The notes under the pieces were generated by a model. The model made no database searches. It was given only the letters and a program-made list of their open reading frames with translations, and was not told where the DNA came from. From NCBI GenBank assembly GCA_937983015.1, contig CALKAK010000114.1, positions 1 to 25,666 on the forward strand: a stretch of DNA of 25,666 nucleotides, read 5' to 3'. Below are positions 1 through 7,506 of the stretch, piece by piece. Made by a program: the position numbers and the translations under genes. Every line of letters begins with the position of its first letter. Position 1 is the first letter of the stretch. This DNA is from an uncultured Bacillaceae bacterium (lineage in GTDB: Bacteria; Bacillota; Bacilli; Bacillales; Caldibacillaceae).

Positions 1-1
1 A

Positions 2-64
2 AAAGAACATGTCGGCTTTTACCGGATGGATTTCCAGTTCGCTAAAGTGGAGGATAAAAATTGA
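2..64 (+). CDS. C-terminal end of an unrecognised upstream gene (partial)
   Basis: An open frame enters from the left edge and reads KEHVGFYRMDFQFAKVEDKN before a TGA. The stop lies 25 bases ahead of a clear rho-independent terminator, which is the normal place for a gene end. Frame 1 stops earlier at 43-45, and frame 3 runs straight through the terminator stem, so frame 2 is preferred. Twenty residues are too few for me to name a family. Confidence 0.4.
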   Translation, partial: KEHVGFYRMDFQFAKVEDKN

Positions 65-89
65 CGCTCGCAAGCGCCGGGTTTTCGTT

Positions 90-127
90 AACAGGCCAGA
101 ATCATACCCGTTCCGGCCTGTTTTTTT
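90..127 (+). terminator. Rho-independent terminator of the upstream gene
   Basis: Arms 90-101 and 111-122 pair over 12 positions with one A/C mismatch around a 9-base loop. A run of seven T follows at 121-127. It separates the upstream gene from the fadF promoter. Confidence 0.85.
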
Positions 128-172
128 ATTACTCCGGAAAGAAATAATTTTGGTATAAATCAGACAAATTGG

Positions 173-203
173 TTGACTGAATGTTCATTCATTATTGTAT
201 AAT
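173..203 (+). promoter_or_regulatory. Sigma-A-type promoter of fadF
   Basis: TTGACT at 173-178 and a perfect TATAAT at 198-203 are separated by 19 bases, slightly long for sigma-A. The predicted start near 210 leaves a leader of about 95 nt before fadF. The spacer contains the FadR-like operator described separately. Confidence 0.65.
174..191 (+). promoter_or_regulatory. FadR-like operator in the fadF promoter
   Basis: The 18 bases TGACTGAATGTTCATTCA agree with the B. subtilis FadR consensus TGAATGAMTANTCATTCA at all but two positions (4 and 10). The site overlaps the -35 and fills the spacer, the expected place for a repressor that blocks RNA polymerase. In B. subtilis FadR represses fadF-acdA and is released by long-chain acyl-CoA. 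No fadR gene of the ysiA type is in this window, so the regulator would act in trans unless the local TetR protein fills that role. Confidence 0.75.
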
Positions 204-303
204 AGAAGCAACCAAAGGCTTTGAAGCGACGGGTGGGATCGGTTCTTGGATGGGGGATGTAACGGTCATAAAGTTTTGATTTCCAACGAAGGGGGTTATT
301 GCG

Positions 304-2415
304 GTGGAGACATTTTTCTGGATCAATTTAATCGCAACGATTCTGGTCACCGCTTATGCGATCTATCTGTTTGGCTCTGTGGTGAGGACCCGCTACCTCT
401 ATATTAAACTTGGAAAGAAGGAAGCGTTTGATCAGCGGGTGAAAGAAAGGCTCCACAAAGTATGGGTATACGTATTCGGTCAGAAAAAGCTTCTCAAAGA
501 TAAAAAGATGGGCGCAATCCACGTTCTCTTTTTCTACGGATTTATTCTCGTACAGTTTGGTGCCATCGATTTTATCTGGAAAGGAATCGTTCCCGGTAGT
601 CACTTACCTTTAGGACCGCTTTATCCTGGTTTTAAATTCTTTCAGGAGATCGTCACTCTGCTCGTTCTCGGCGCTGTAGCCGGTGCATTTTACCGGCGTT
701 ACATTGAAAAGCTCGTCCGGCTGAAAAGAGGGTTAAAAAATGGTCTCGTCCTGATCTTTATCGGCACATTGATGCTCTCGGTCCTCTTCGGTAACGGTAT
801 GGAAATGCTCTGGTTGAATCAAGACGCAACCTGGTCAGAACCGGTCGCGTCTCTGTTTGCTTTGGCTTTCGCCTGGATCGGGGAGACGGCGAGTTTCGTA
901 TTATTTTATATCGCCTGGTGGATTCACCTACTCGTTCTGCTCATGTTCCTTGTTTATATACCGCAGTCGAAGCATTTCCATTTGATCATGGCCCCGGTCA
1001 ATGTGTTCGTTGACCGGATGGAAAAACCCGGAAAGCTTACTACTATTGATTTTGAAGATGAATCACAGGAAATCTTTGGTGTCGGGAAAATTACCGATTT
1101 TACTCAATTCCAGTTGATCGATTTATATGCTTGTGTGGAATGTGGTCGCTGTACTAATGTCTGTCCGGCTACAGGGACAGGCAAGATGCTCAGCCCTATG
1201 GATTTGATTGTTAAATTGCGGGACCATTTAACAAATTACGGTGCGGCGGTGACATCCCGCTCGCCATGGGTACCGGCCTTTGCTTTCGCCAATACAACCG
1301 GTAACCAGCTCGCTGCCCAGGCCCGTTCGCAGGGGGCCCAGGAGACGGCGGCCACTGCGATCTTTACGGAAAGCCTGATCGGCGATGTGATCACTGAAGA
1401 GGAGCTATGGGCTTGCACGACCTGTAGGAACTGTGAAGAGCAGTGTCCGGTCATGAACGAGCATGTCGATAAGATCATCGATTTACGGCGCTATCTCGTT
1501 TTGACGGAAGGAAAAATGCCCGCTGATGCGGCGCGAACGATGCAGAATATCGAGCGGCAGGGGAACCCATGGGGGTTGAACCGCCGTGAACGGGATAAAT
1601 GGAGAGAGTTGCGTGATGATGTCTATATCCCGACGGTAAAGGAAATGAAAAAGAAAGGCGAGGACTTCGAATACTTATTCTGGGTCGGCTCCATGGGGTC
1701 TTTCGATAATCGGAGTCAGAAAATTGCGCTTGCTTTTGCGCGCCTGATGAATGAAGCGGGGATTCGTTTTGCCATCCTGGGCAACAAAGAAGGAAATTCC
1801 GGTGACATCGCCCGTCGCTTCGGAAATGAGTTTCTATTCCAGGAACTCGCCCATAAGAATATTAAAGAATTTGAAAAGAACGGCGTGAAGAAGATCGTCA
1901 CCATCGATCCACATGCCTACAATATTTTTAAAAATGAATATCCGGATCTCGGTTTTCAAGCGGAAGTGTACCACCATACCGAATTGTTGTATCAGTGGCT
2001 CAAAGAGGGGCGCCTGAAACCGAAATACCCAGTCAATGAAAGGATCACCTTCCATGATTCCTGCTACCTCGGACGTTACAACGATGTGTACGATCCGCCC
2101 CGGGAAATTCTCAAGGCTATCGAGGGTGTCGAGCTTGTCGAGATGGAACGAAACCGCGAAAATGCGATGTGTTGTGGGGCCGGTGGCGGTCTCATGTGGC
2201 TTGAGGAAGAAACCGGTCAGCGCATCAATGTGGCACGAACCGAACAGGCGTTAAAAGTAAATCCTTCCATCATCGGTTCGGCCTGTCCTTACTGCTTAAC
2301 GATGCTTTCTGATGGTACAAAAGCAAAAGAAGTGGAAGATGCTGTGAAAACGTACGATGTGGCGGAAATTCTTGAAATAGCGATTTTCGGTGAAGAAGAA
2401 CAGCTCGTCTCGTAA
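304..2415 (+). CDS. fadF: FadF, membrane iron-sulfur (Fe-S)/CCG-domain acyl-CoA oxidation electron carrier
   Basis: This 703-residue protein has a membrane part followed by a cytoplasmic redox part. Roughly residues 5-225 carry about five hydrophobic segments resembling the nitrate reductase gamma/HdrE type b-cytochrome domain. Two 4Fe-4S motifs follow: C277-x2-C280-x2-C283-x3-C287-P and C371-x2-C374-x2-C377-x3-C381-P. The C-terminal half holds CCG-domain cysteines (C587, C623-C624, C661, C664) as in HdrD/GlpC-like subunits. In B. subtilis FadF belongs to the FadR regulon beside acdA. It is thought to pass electrons from acyl-CoA dehydrogenase/ETF to the membrane quinone pool; that role is family-based inference. 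The start is GTG at 304, with AAGGGGG at 289-295 eight bases upstream. The gene stands alone between its FadR-controlled promoter and a strong hairpin. Confidence 0.93.
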   Translation: METFFWINLIATILVTAYAIYLFGSVVRTRYLYIKLGKKEAFDQRVKERLHKVWVYVFGQKKLLKDKKMGAIHVLFFYGFILVQFGAIDFIWKGIVPGSHLPLGPLYPGFKFFQEIVTLLVLGAVAGAFYRRYIEKLVRLKRGLKNGLVLIFIGTLMLSVLFGNGMEMLWLNQDATWSEPVASLFALAFAWIGETASFVLFYIAWWIHLLVLLMFLVYIPQSKHFHLIMAPVNVFVDRMEKPGKLTTIDFEDESQEIFGVGKITDFTQFQLIDLYACVECGRCTNVCPATGTGKMLSPMDLIVKLRDHLTNYGAAVTSRSPWVPAFAFANTTGNQLAAQARSQGAQETAATAIFTESLIGDVITEEELWACTTCRNCEEQCPVMNEHVDKIIDLRRYLVLTEGKMPADAARTMQNIERQGNPWGLNRRERDKWRELRDDVYIPTVKEMKKKGEDFEYLFWVGSMGSFDNRSQKIALAFARLMNEAGIRFAILGNKEGNSGDIARRFGNEFLFQELAHKNIKEFEKNGVKKIVTIDPHAYNIFKNEYPDLGFQAEVYHHTELLYQWLKEGRLKPKYPVNERITFHDSCYLGRYNDVYDPPREILKAIEGVELVEMERNRENAMCCGAGGGLMWLEEETGQRINVARTEQALKVNPSIIGSACPYCLTMLSDGTKAKEVEDAVKTYDVAEILEIAIFGEEEQLVS

Positions 2416-2471
2416 AACTCCTTTTGCTTACGATTTCCGCTAAAGAACGGGAATGTTTTTCACAGATGATT

Positions 2472-2514
2472 TTACCGGGCTGTCGCGTTGGTTTTGACAG
2501 CCCGGTAATTCTTC
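2472..2514 (+). terminator. Hairpin terminator after fadF
   Basis: A perfect 13-bp stem (2472-2484 with 2496-2508) closes an 11-base loop. Only a short T-rich tail (TTCTTCC) follows, so termination may be partial. It ends the fadF unit and argues that the thiolase has its own promoter. Confidence 0.65.
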
Positions 2515-2640
2515 CGTGTCATGAGTTTTGGTGGGTTATGCACATCACTTTTTTCGGGAAAGAGAATGGTTTTCCTTTGGATTTAACAATCACGTGCGTT
2601 TTTTTTGTAATCAATGCGATCGGCGGGAAGGATCGTTTGG

Positions 2641-2658
2641 GGAATCACTTACGATTCC
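2641..2658. repeat. Short inverted repeat upstream of the thiolase promoter
   Basis: GGAATC (2641-2646) and GATTCC (2653-2658) form a 6-bp inverted repeat with a 6-base centre, 24 bases upstream of the predicted -35. It could be an operator half-site pair or chance. The rest of 2515-2640 shows nothing recognisable. Confidence 0.3.
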
Positions 2659-2682
2659 GGTAGGCATAATCTGCGTATGTTT

Positions 2683-2712
2683 TTGACAAAAATATATAAA
2701 TATTCCTAATTA
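2683..2712 (+). promoter_or_regulatory. Probable promoter of the thiolase/acyl-CoA dehydrogenase genes
   Basis: A perfect TTGACA at 2683-2688 is followed after 18 bases by TAATTA at 2707-2712, in a very AT-rich stretch. The -10 is imperfect. The leader of about 155 nt downstream carries a TetR-like palindrome and a cre match. Confidence 0.5.
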
Positions 2713-2785
2713 TATGATAAAATTAAATTGCAAGCTCATATTTAAATAACAAAGAACGGCTATACCATTTTCTTTTTTGACTGCT

Positions 2786-2803
2786 ACTGAGCGAGCGTTC
2801 AGT
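2786..2803 (+). promoter_or_regulatory. TetR-type palindromic operator candidate ahead of the thiolase
   Basis: ACTGAGCGAGCGTTCAGT is symmetric at 14 of 18 positions (ACTGA-n-CG-n2-CG-n-TCAGT). Its size and style fit a TetR-family operator, but its CG-containing core differs from the FadR consensus. It may therefore bind another regulator, plausibly the TetR protein at 6843-7481. No experiment supports this; it is inference from symmetry and position. Confidence 0.5.
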
Positions 2804-2829
2804 CGTCAACTTGTAGCTGGAGCAGATTT

Positions 2830-2844
2830 TTGGAAACGGTTACT
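2830..2844 (+). promoter_or_regulatory. Catabolite-responsive element (cre) for CcpA
   Basis: TTGGAAACGGTTACT matches the cre consensus WTGNAANCGNWNNCW at every defined position. It lies about 30 bases upstream of the thiolase start and downstream of the predicted promoter, a roadblock position. In B. subtilis the comparable mmgABC thiolase/acyl-CoA dehydrogenase operon is repressed by CcpA. Confidence 0.6.
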
Positions 2845-2875
2845 TAAAACGATCGTTGATGGGGGAGAGAAAAAG

Positions 2876-4060
2876 ATGAGTACAGTGATTGTTGCCGGTG
2901 CTCGTACACCTTTTGGTAAATTAAATGGAATATTAAAAGACTTTTCGGCGGCGCAACTGGGAGGAATGGCGATTCAAGCGGCCCTCAACCAGGCCCGATT
3001 GGAGCCAAGTCAGGTGGATCATGTCATCATGGGTACGGTTTTACAAGGCGGACAGGGTCAACTACCATCCAGGCAGGCGGCCCGTGCCGCAGGAATTCCC
3101 TGGGAGGTCACAACGGAAACGATCAATAAAGTTTGTGCTTCCGGGATGAGAAGCGTCACGATAGCCGATCTTTTCATCAAAGCCGGGGAAGCGAAAACGA
3201 TCGTCGCTGGCGGCATGGAGTCGATGACGAATGCTCCGCACGCGATTTTCGGTCTCCGCTCCGGGGTGCGGATGGGAGATGCTTCGCTTGTCGATTTGAT
3301 GATTTACGACGGTCTTACGTGTAGCTTCGATGGTGTTCATATGGGAAATTATGGGAATTTGACGGCGAAAGAACTCGGGATTTCGCGGGCTGAGCAGGAT
3401 GAATGGGCACTTGTGAGTCATCGACGGGCGGTGGCCGCTTTAGATTCAGGGAGATTGCAAGAAGAAATGGTTCCGGTCGAAGTTCCTCAACGGAAAGGTC
3501 CCGCTCTCACCATTCATGAGGATGAGGCCCCGCGCCGGGATACATCGCTGGAAAAACTTTCTAAATTAAAACCGGTCTTTGATGTGGATGGAACGATCAC
3601 GGCAGGGAATGCCCCCGGAATCAATGACGGGGCTTGCGCACTTGTCCTGATGGAAGAAGACGAGGCGAAAAAACATGGGATGAAACCACTGGCAAAAATC
3701 TTGGCGAGCGAAACGATCGCTCTAGAAGCGAAAGATTTTCCGAAAACACCGGGTCTTGTCATCAATAAGCTGTTGCGAAAGACCGGGAAAAAAGTGAGTG
3801 ACATCGATCTGTTCGAGATCAATGAAGCCTTCGCCGTCGTCACTCTGGCGGCCGCGCGAATCGCCCGGCTCGATTTGGAAAAAGTCAATGTCAACGGGGG
3901 AGCGATTGCCCTCGGACACCCGATCGGGGCAAGCGGTGCCCGAATCATCCTGACTTTAGCTTACGAATTACAACGGCGCGGTGGTGGCCTCGGGATCGCA
4001 GCGATATGCAGCGGTGGTGGCCAGGGTGATGCCATCTTAATTGAGGTCCCGGCCTCATAG
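2876..4060 (+). CDS. Acetyl-CoA C-acetyltransferase (thiolase, MmgA/ThlA type)
   Basis: This 394-residue degradative or biosynthetic thiolase condenses two acetyl-CoA or cleaves 3-ketoacyl-CoA. The nucleophilic cysteine is C87 in KVCASGMRS. The NEAFA motif, H348 in GGAIALGHPIGASGAR and the second catalytic cysteine C378 in CSGGGQGD are all intact, and the length is typical. An open frame extends upstream to a TTG at 2777. ATG 2876 is chosen because GGGGGAG (2861-2867) sits 8 bases ahead and the following MSTVIVAGARTPFGK is the usual thiolase N-terminus; the upstream extension also covers the operator and cre sites. The stop codon overlaps the ribosome site of the next gene, so the two are co-translated. 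Many relatives have a 3-hydroxybutyryl-CoA dehydrogenase gene here; it is absent. Confidence 0.93.
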   Translation: MSTVIVAGARTPFGKLNGILKDFSAAQLGGMAIQAALNQARLEPSQVDHVIMGTVLQGGQGQLPSRQAARAAGIPWEVTTETINKVCASGMRSVTIADLFIKAGEAKTIVAGGMESMTNAPHAIFGLRSGVRMGDASLVDLMIYDGLTCSFDGVHMGNYGNLTAKELGISRAEQDEWALVSHRRAVAALDSGRLQEEMVPVEVPQRKGPALTIHEDEAPRRDTSLEKLSKLKPVFDVDGTITAGNAPGINDGACALVLMEEDEAKKHGMKPLAKILASETIALEAKDFPKTPGLVINKLLRKTGKKVSDIDLFEINEAFAVVTLAAARIARLDLEKVNVNGGAIALGHPIGASGARIILTLAYELQRRGGGLGIAAICSGGGQGDAILIEVPAS

Positions 4061-4071
4061 GAGGGCTCATC

Positions 4072-5196
4072 ATGCACCTCGCATTTACGGAAGAACAAGA
4101 ACGAATAAGGAAACTAGTTCGCCAATTTGTTAGGACAGAAGTGGCTCCCTTTGTACCGGAGATGGAGAAGGGGGCCTTCCCGCGGCGAATATTAGCGAAG
4201 ATGGGGACCCTCGGTTTGATGGGAATTCCCGTACCAGAGGAATACGGTGGAAGCGGACTCGATTTCATCTCGTATATCATCACGATCCATGAATTGGCCC
4301 GGGTTAGCCCCGCCCTTGCGGTTATATTATCGGTCCATACCTCCGTCGGTACGAATCCGATCTTACAATTCGGTACCGAAGAACAAAAGGAGACCTTCGT
4401 ACCTAAATTGGCAAGAGGAAAATATTTGGCCGCTTTCTGTTTAACAGAACCGGGTGCTGGTTCCGATGCGGCGGCTTTAGCGACCAGGGCGGAACGAGAA
4501 GGCGATCATTATTTGATCAATGGCGGTAAAGTCTTCATCACTAATGGCGGGGAAGCGGACGTCTACATCGTCTTCGCCAGAACAGGAACGGGGAAAAAGG
4601 GTATCACGGCTTTCATCGTTGAAAAAGACAATCCTGGATTACTCTTCGGCAAAGAAGAGAAAAAGATGGGGCTCAACGGATCGAAAACCGTGTCATTGCA
4701 TTTTGAAAATATGAAAGTCCCCGAAAACCGGCGTTTAGGTGCCGAAGGGGAAGGTTATAAAATCGCAATGGCCAATCTCAATGCCGGGCGCATCGGGATC
4801 GCCGCTCAAAGCCTCGGGATCGCCGAAGGAGCCTTCGAACATGCTTTGCACTATGCGAAAGAGCGCAAGCAGTTCGGGAAAACATTGATCGAACACCAAG
4901 CCATTGCCTTTAAACTGGCGGACATGGCGACGAAAATCGAAGCGGCACGACTCCTTGTTTACCGGGCAGCCTTTTTACAGCAGAGCGGAACGATCGAAAA
5001 TAAAGATGCGTCAATGGCGAAATTGTTCGCAAGCAACACCGCCATGGAAGTGACGACCGAGGCGGTCCAGATCCTGGGCGATTACGGCTATTCACGGGAA
5101 TACCCCGTCGAACGCTATTTCCGCGACGCTAAAGTGACGCAAATTTATGAAGGAACAAATGAGATACAGCGTTTCGTGATTAGTAAATTTTTATAA
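4072..5196 (+). CDS. Acyl-CoA dehydrogenase, first paralogue
   Basis: This 374-residue FAD-dependent flavoprotein inserts the alpha-beta double bond in acyl-CoA and passes electrons to ETF. The signature CLTEPGAGSDAA lies near residues 123-135. The C-terminal IYEGTNEIQR carries the catalytic base, E360, in the position used by short/medium-chain and butyryl-CoA dehydrogenases. The start ATG lies 6 bases after AGGAGGG (4059-4065), which overlaps the thiolase stop. It is clearly homologous to the second dehydrogenase at 5473 but diverges in the N-terminal third, suggesting different acyl preference. The exact substrate (butyryl-, isobutyryl- or longer acyl-CoA) cannot be read from sequence. Confidence 0.93.
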   Translation: MHLAFTEEQERIRKLVRQFVRTEVAPFVPEMEKGAFPRRILAKMGTLGLMGIPVPEEYGGSGLDFISYIITIHELARVSPALAVILSVHTSVGTNPILQFGTEEQKETFVPKLARGKYLAAFCLTEPGAGSDAAALATRAEREGDHYLINGGKVFITNGGEADVYIVFARTGTGKKGITAFIVEKDNPGLLFGKEEKKMGLNGSKTVSLHFENMKVPENRRLGAEGEGYKIAMANLNAGRIGIAAQSLGIAEGAFEHALHYAKERKQFGKTLIEHQAIAFKLADMATKIEAARLLVYRAAFLQQSGTIENKDASMAKLFASNTAMEVTTEAVQILGDYGYSREYPVERYFRDAKVTQIYEGTNEIQRFVISKFL

Positions 5197-5257
5197 CGCC
5201 CGGTGGAAGGAGACCAACGAATTCAAGGTTTGGTTGAAGTAGCTTCTTGTTTTTGAA

Positions 5258-5445
5258 CGAAACATTACCGGAAAATCGATAAACATTCGGTTATGTCGCG
5301 AAAAATTCCTTTCATTCTACGAAATTATCAGGCAAGCCGCGAAAGCCTTGCAAAATTCACGAAAGAATAGGTTTTAAAAACGAAATATGTGCTCAATCTG
5401 CTAAAGTTTCATGAGAAATCACGAAATCAGTCGTCGCACAAATTC
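5258..5445 (+). repeat. Periodic CGAAA array, copy 1 (20-21 bp spacing)
   Basis: In the gap between the two dehydrogenases the triplet AAA of a CGAAA-like core begins at 5260, 5281, 5301, 5322, 5342, 5362, 5383, 5403 and 5424, with a degraded member near 5440. Steps are 21, 20, 21, 20, 20, 21, 20 and 21. Most cores read CGAAA; variants are CGATAAA (5277) and CTAAA (5401). The bases between cores are only loosely alike. I see no reading frame, terminator or promoter here. The 20.5-bp period equals about two turns of B-DNA. Confidence 0.6.
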
Positions 5446-5472
5446 CATGAATTATGGCATGAGGAGGCAAAC

Positions 5473-6609
5473 ATGATGAATTTCCAACTATCGGAAGAAC
5501 ATGAGATGATTCGGAAGATGGTTCGAGACTTCGCGGAAAATGAAGTGGCACCGACAGCAGCCGAACGGGACGAGGAAGAACGTTTTGACCGGGAGATCTT
5601 TGACAAAATGGCCGAACTCGGTTTAACGGGAATTCCTTGGCCGGAAGAGTACGGTGGGATCGGCAGTGATTATTTGGCTTACGCGATTGCCGTTGAAGAA
5701 CTTTCGCGTGTTTGCGCATCCAGCGGTGTCGTACTATCTGCCCATACCTCACTTGCATCCTGGCCGATTTACCGCTTCGGTACCGAAGAACAGAAACAAA
5801 AATATTTAGTCCCCCTCGCCCGGGGAACAAGTATCGGCGCCTACGCCTTAACGGAACCAGGATCCGGTTCCGATGCGGCCAGTATGAAAACAACAGCGGT
5901 GAAACAAGGCGACCATTATGTAATCAACGGTTCGAAAATTTTCATCACCAATGGTGGTGTTGCCGATATTTATATCATTTTTGCCGTTACCGACCCGGAA
6001 AAAGGCCATCGGGGTATCAGTGCCTTTATCGTCGAAAGCACGTTTCCGGGGTTTAAAGTCGGCAAGCTGGAAAGGAAAATGGGCATCCGCTCGTCACCGA
6101 CGGCAGAAATCATTTTTGAAGACTTAATCGTTCCTGCAGAAAACCTTCTCGGTGAAGAAGGCCAGGGCTTTAAAATCGCCATGATGACTTTGGACGGGGG
6201 CAGAAATGGGATCGCCGCCCAGGCGGTGGGCATCGCTCAAGGGGCACTGGACGCTGCGATCCGTTATGCGAAGGAACGGAAACAATTTAATAAACCGATT
6301 ATCGCCAATCAAGGCATTTCTTTTAAACTAGCGGATATGGCCACCCACGTGGAAGCGGCACGACTATTAACGTATCAAGCTGCCTGGCTCGAATCAAAGG
6401 GCTTGCCTTATGGGAAAGCATCAGCGATGGCGAAACTTTTTGCCGGTGATACCGCGATGATGGTCACTACAGAAGCGGTGCAAATTTTCGGTGGATATGG
6501 CTATACCAAAGATTATCCGGTAGAACGTTTCATGCGGGATGCAAAAATCACGCAGATTTATGAGGGCACACAGGAAATTCAGCGCCTCGTGATCTCCCGC
6601 ATGCTGTAA
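5473..6609 (+). CDS. acdA: Acyl-CoA dehydrogenase AcdA
   Basis: This 378-residue acyl-CoA dehydrogenase closely resembles B. subtilis AcdA/MmgC as I recall them. It carries ALTEPGSGSDAA, GYGYTKDYPVERFMRDAKITQ and the catalytic glutamate E364 in IYEGTQEIQRL. It transfers electrons from acyl-CoA to ETF, and the FadF protein encoded nearby is the likely downstream membrane acceptor. An open frame begins at 5389, but GAGGAGG (5461-5467) places the start at ATG 5473, or at the adjacent ATG 5476, which also fits homologues. The upstream extension would encode part of the repeat array. It is separated from the first dehydrogenase by 276 bp without a visible promoter, so it may be read from the thiolase promoter. 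Confidence 0.93.
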   Translation: MMNFQLSEEHEMIRKMVRDFAENEVAPTAAERDEEERFDREIFDKMAELGLTGIPWPEEYGGIGSDYLAYAIAVEELSRVCASSGVVLSAHTSLASWPIYRFGTEEQKQKYLVPLARGTSIGAYALTEPGSGSDAASMKTTAVKQGDHYVINGSKIFITNGGVADIYIIFAVTDPEKGHRGISAFIVESTFPGFKVGKLERKMGIRSSPTAEIIFEDLIVPAENLLGEEGQGFKIAMMTLDGGRNGIAAQAVGIAQGALDAAIRYAKERKQFNKPIIANQGISFKLADMATHVEAARLLTYQAAWLESKGLPYGKASAMAKLFAGDTAMMVTTEAVQIFGGYGYTKDYPVERFMRDAKITQIYEGTQEIQRLVISRML

Positions 6610-6629
6610 AGATGGGGGCAGCAGAGTTA

Positions 6630-6755
6630 CGAAAGAGACTAGGGATTTTACAAAACAACTATGCAAACCAATAAAATCTTTAATAAAACCGAGATCTTGC
6701 CCTTTTACGAACCATTTTACCGTGATGTGAAATATAAAGGGAACGACGTGAAATA
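6630..6755 (+). repeat. Periodic CGAAA array, copy 2 (degenerate)
   Basis: Downstream of acdA the core recurs with AAA-like triplets at 6632, 6653, 6673, 6692 (degraded), 6710, 6730 and 6751, giving steps of 21, 20, 19, 18, 20 and 21. Cores are CGAAA, CAAAA, TAAAA, CGAGA, CGAAC, TGAAA and TGAAA. Orientation is the same as copy 1. No terminator is visible between acdA and the TetR gene. Confidence 0.45.
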
Positions 6756-6842
6756 ACTAACGTCAAAATCACTTGAGCATTCGCCGGGCACCCGATCCCG
6801 ATTATCATGCCACGGGAATTTTCCAGGAAAGCAGGTGATTCT

Positions 6843-7481
6843 TTGCAGAAAAAACTGCCCGTCGAAGCATCGGTTAAAGATGAAAGACTGATTAAAATCC
6901 GCCGGGAACAAATTGTTCGAGCGGCGATCACTCTATTTAAAGAAAAAGGTTTTCACCGTACGACCACAAGGGAGATTGCTAGCATTTCCGGATTCAGTAT
7001 CGGAACATTATACGAATATATCCGGACCAAAGAAGATATATTGTATCTCGTTTGCGATGAAATCTATGATGAAGTTCAAAGCAAAATGCAAGAAATGATC
7101 GCTGGTGAAAGCGGCACAAATGCGACGACCCTGAAAGCGGCAATCAAGGCCTATTTCCGGATTATGGATGATCTGCAAGATGAAGTACTGGTCATGTACC
7201 AGGAAGCAAAATCGTTACCGAAAAAACATCTTCGGTATGTATTACAAAAGGAACTACAAATGGTTCAGCTTTTTAAACCCCTTATCGCGAATTTCCTGCG
7301 TGAGAGAAATATAACAAGGCCAGAACGGGAAATTACGTTGCTCGCCCATAATCTTGTCATCCAGGGACAAATGTGGGCATTCCGGCGCTGGGCGTTACAA
7401 AAACTCTATACTTTGGATGAGTACATCCATCTACAGACAACACATTTTTTTGGAGCCATCCAGAAAAATCATCAGCAATGA
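6843..7481 (+). CDS. TetR/AcrR-family transcriptional regulator
   Basis: This 212-residue regulator has an N-terminal helix-turn-helix at about residues 18-60; the recognition region is TTREIASISGFSIGTLYEYI followed by the family hallmark tail KEDIL. The C-terminal part is an all-helical ligand domain of the kind found in acyl-CoA-responsive repressors. TTG 6843 is chosen because AGGTGAT (6833-6839) lies just upstream; the in-frame ATG at 6807 has no ribosome site. It ends 25 bp before icmF and probably shares its transcript. Its place inside an acyl-CoA gene cluster suggests it senses an acyl-CoA. The palindrome at 2786 is a candidate target; none is obvious immediately upstream of the gene itself. 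Confidence 0.88.
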   Translation: MQKKLPVEASVKDERLIKIRREQIVRAAITLFKEKGFHRTTTREIASISGFSIGTLYEYIRTKEDILYLVCDEIYDEVQSKMQEMIAGESGTNATTLKAAIKAYFRIMDDLQDEVLVMYQEAKSLPKKHLRYVLQKELQMVQLFKPLIANFLRERNITRPEREITLLAHNLVIQGQMWAFRRWALQKLYTLDEYIHLQTTHFFGAIQKNHQQ

Positions 7482-7506
7482 TAAAAAAATTCAAGGGGGA
7501 TGGGAG

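Noticed and set aside
2424..2663. 79-codon plus-strand frame after fadF
   Set aside because: It spans the fadF terminator hairpin, lacks a ribosome site and has no protein-like conservation pattern that I can see.
2736..2768. Possible sigma-E promoter before the thiolase (TCATATT and TATACCAT)
   Set aside because: The -35 matches well, but the spacing is 18 instead of about 14-15 and the -10 is only a partial match.
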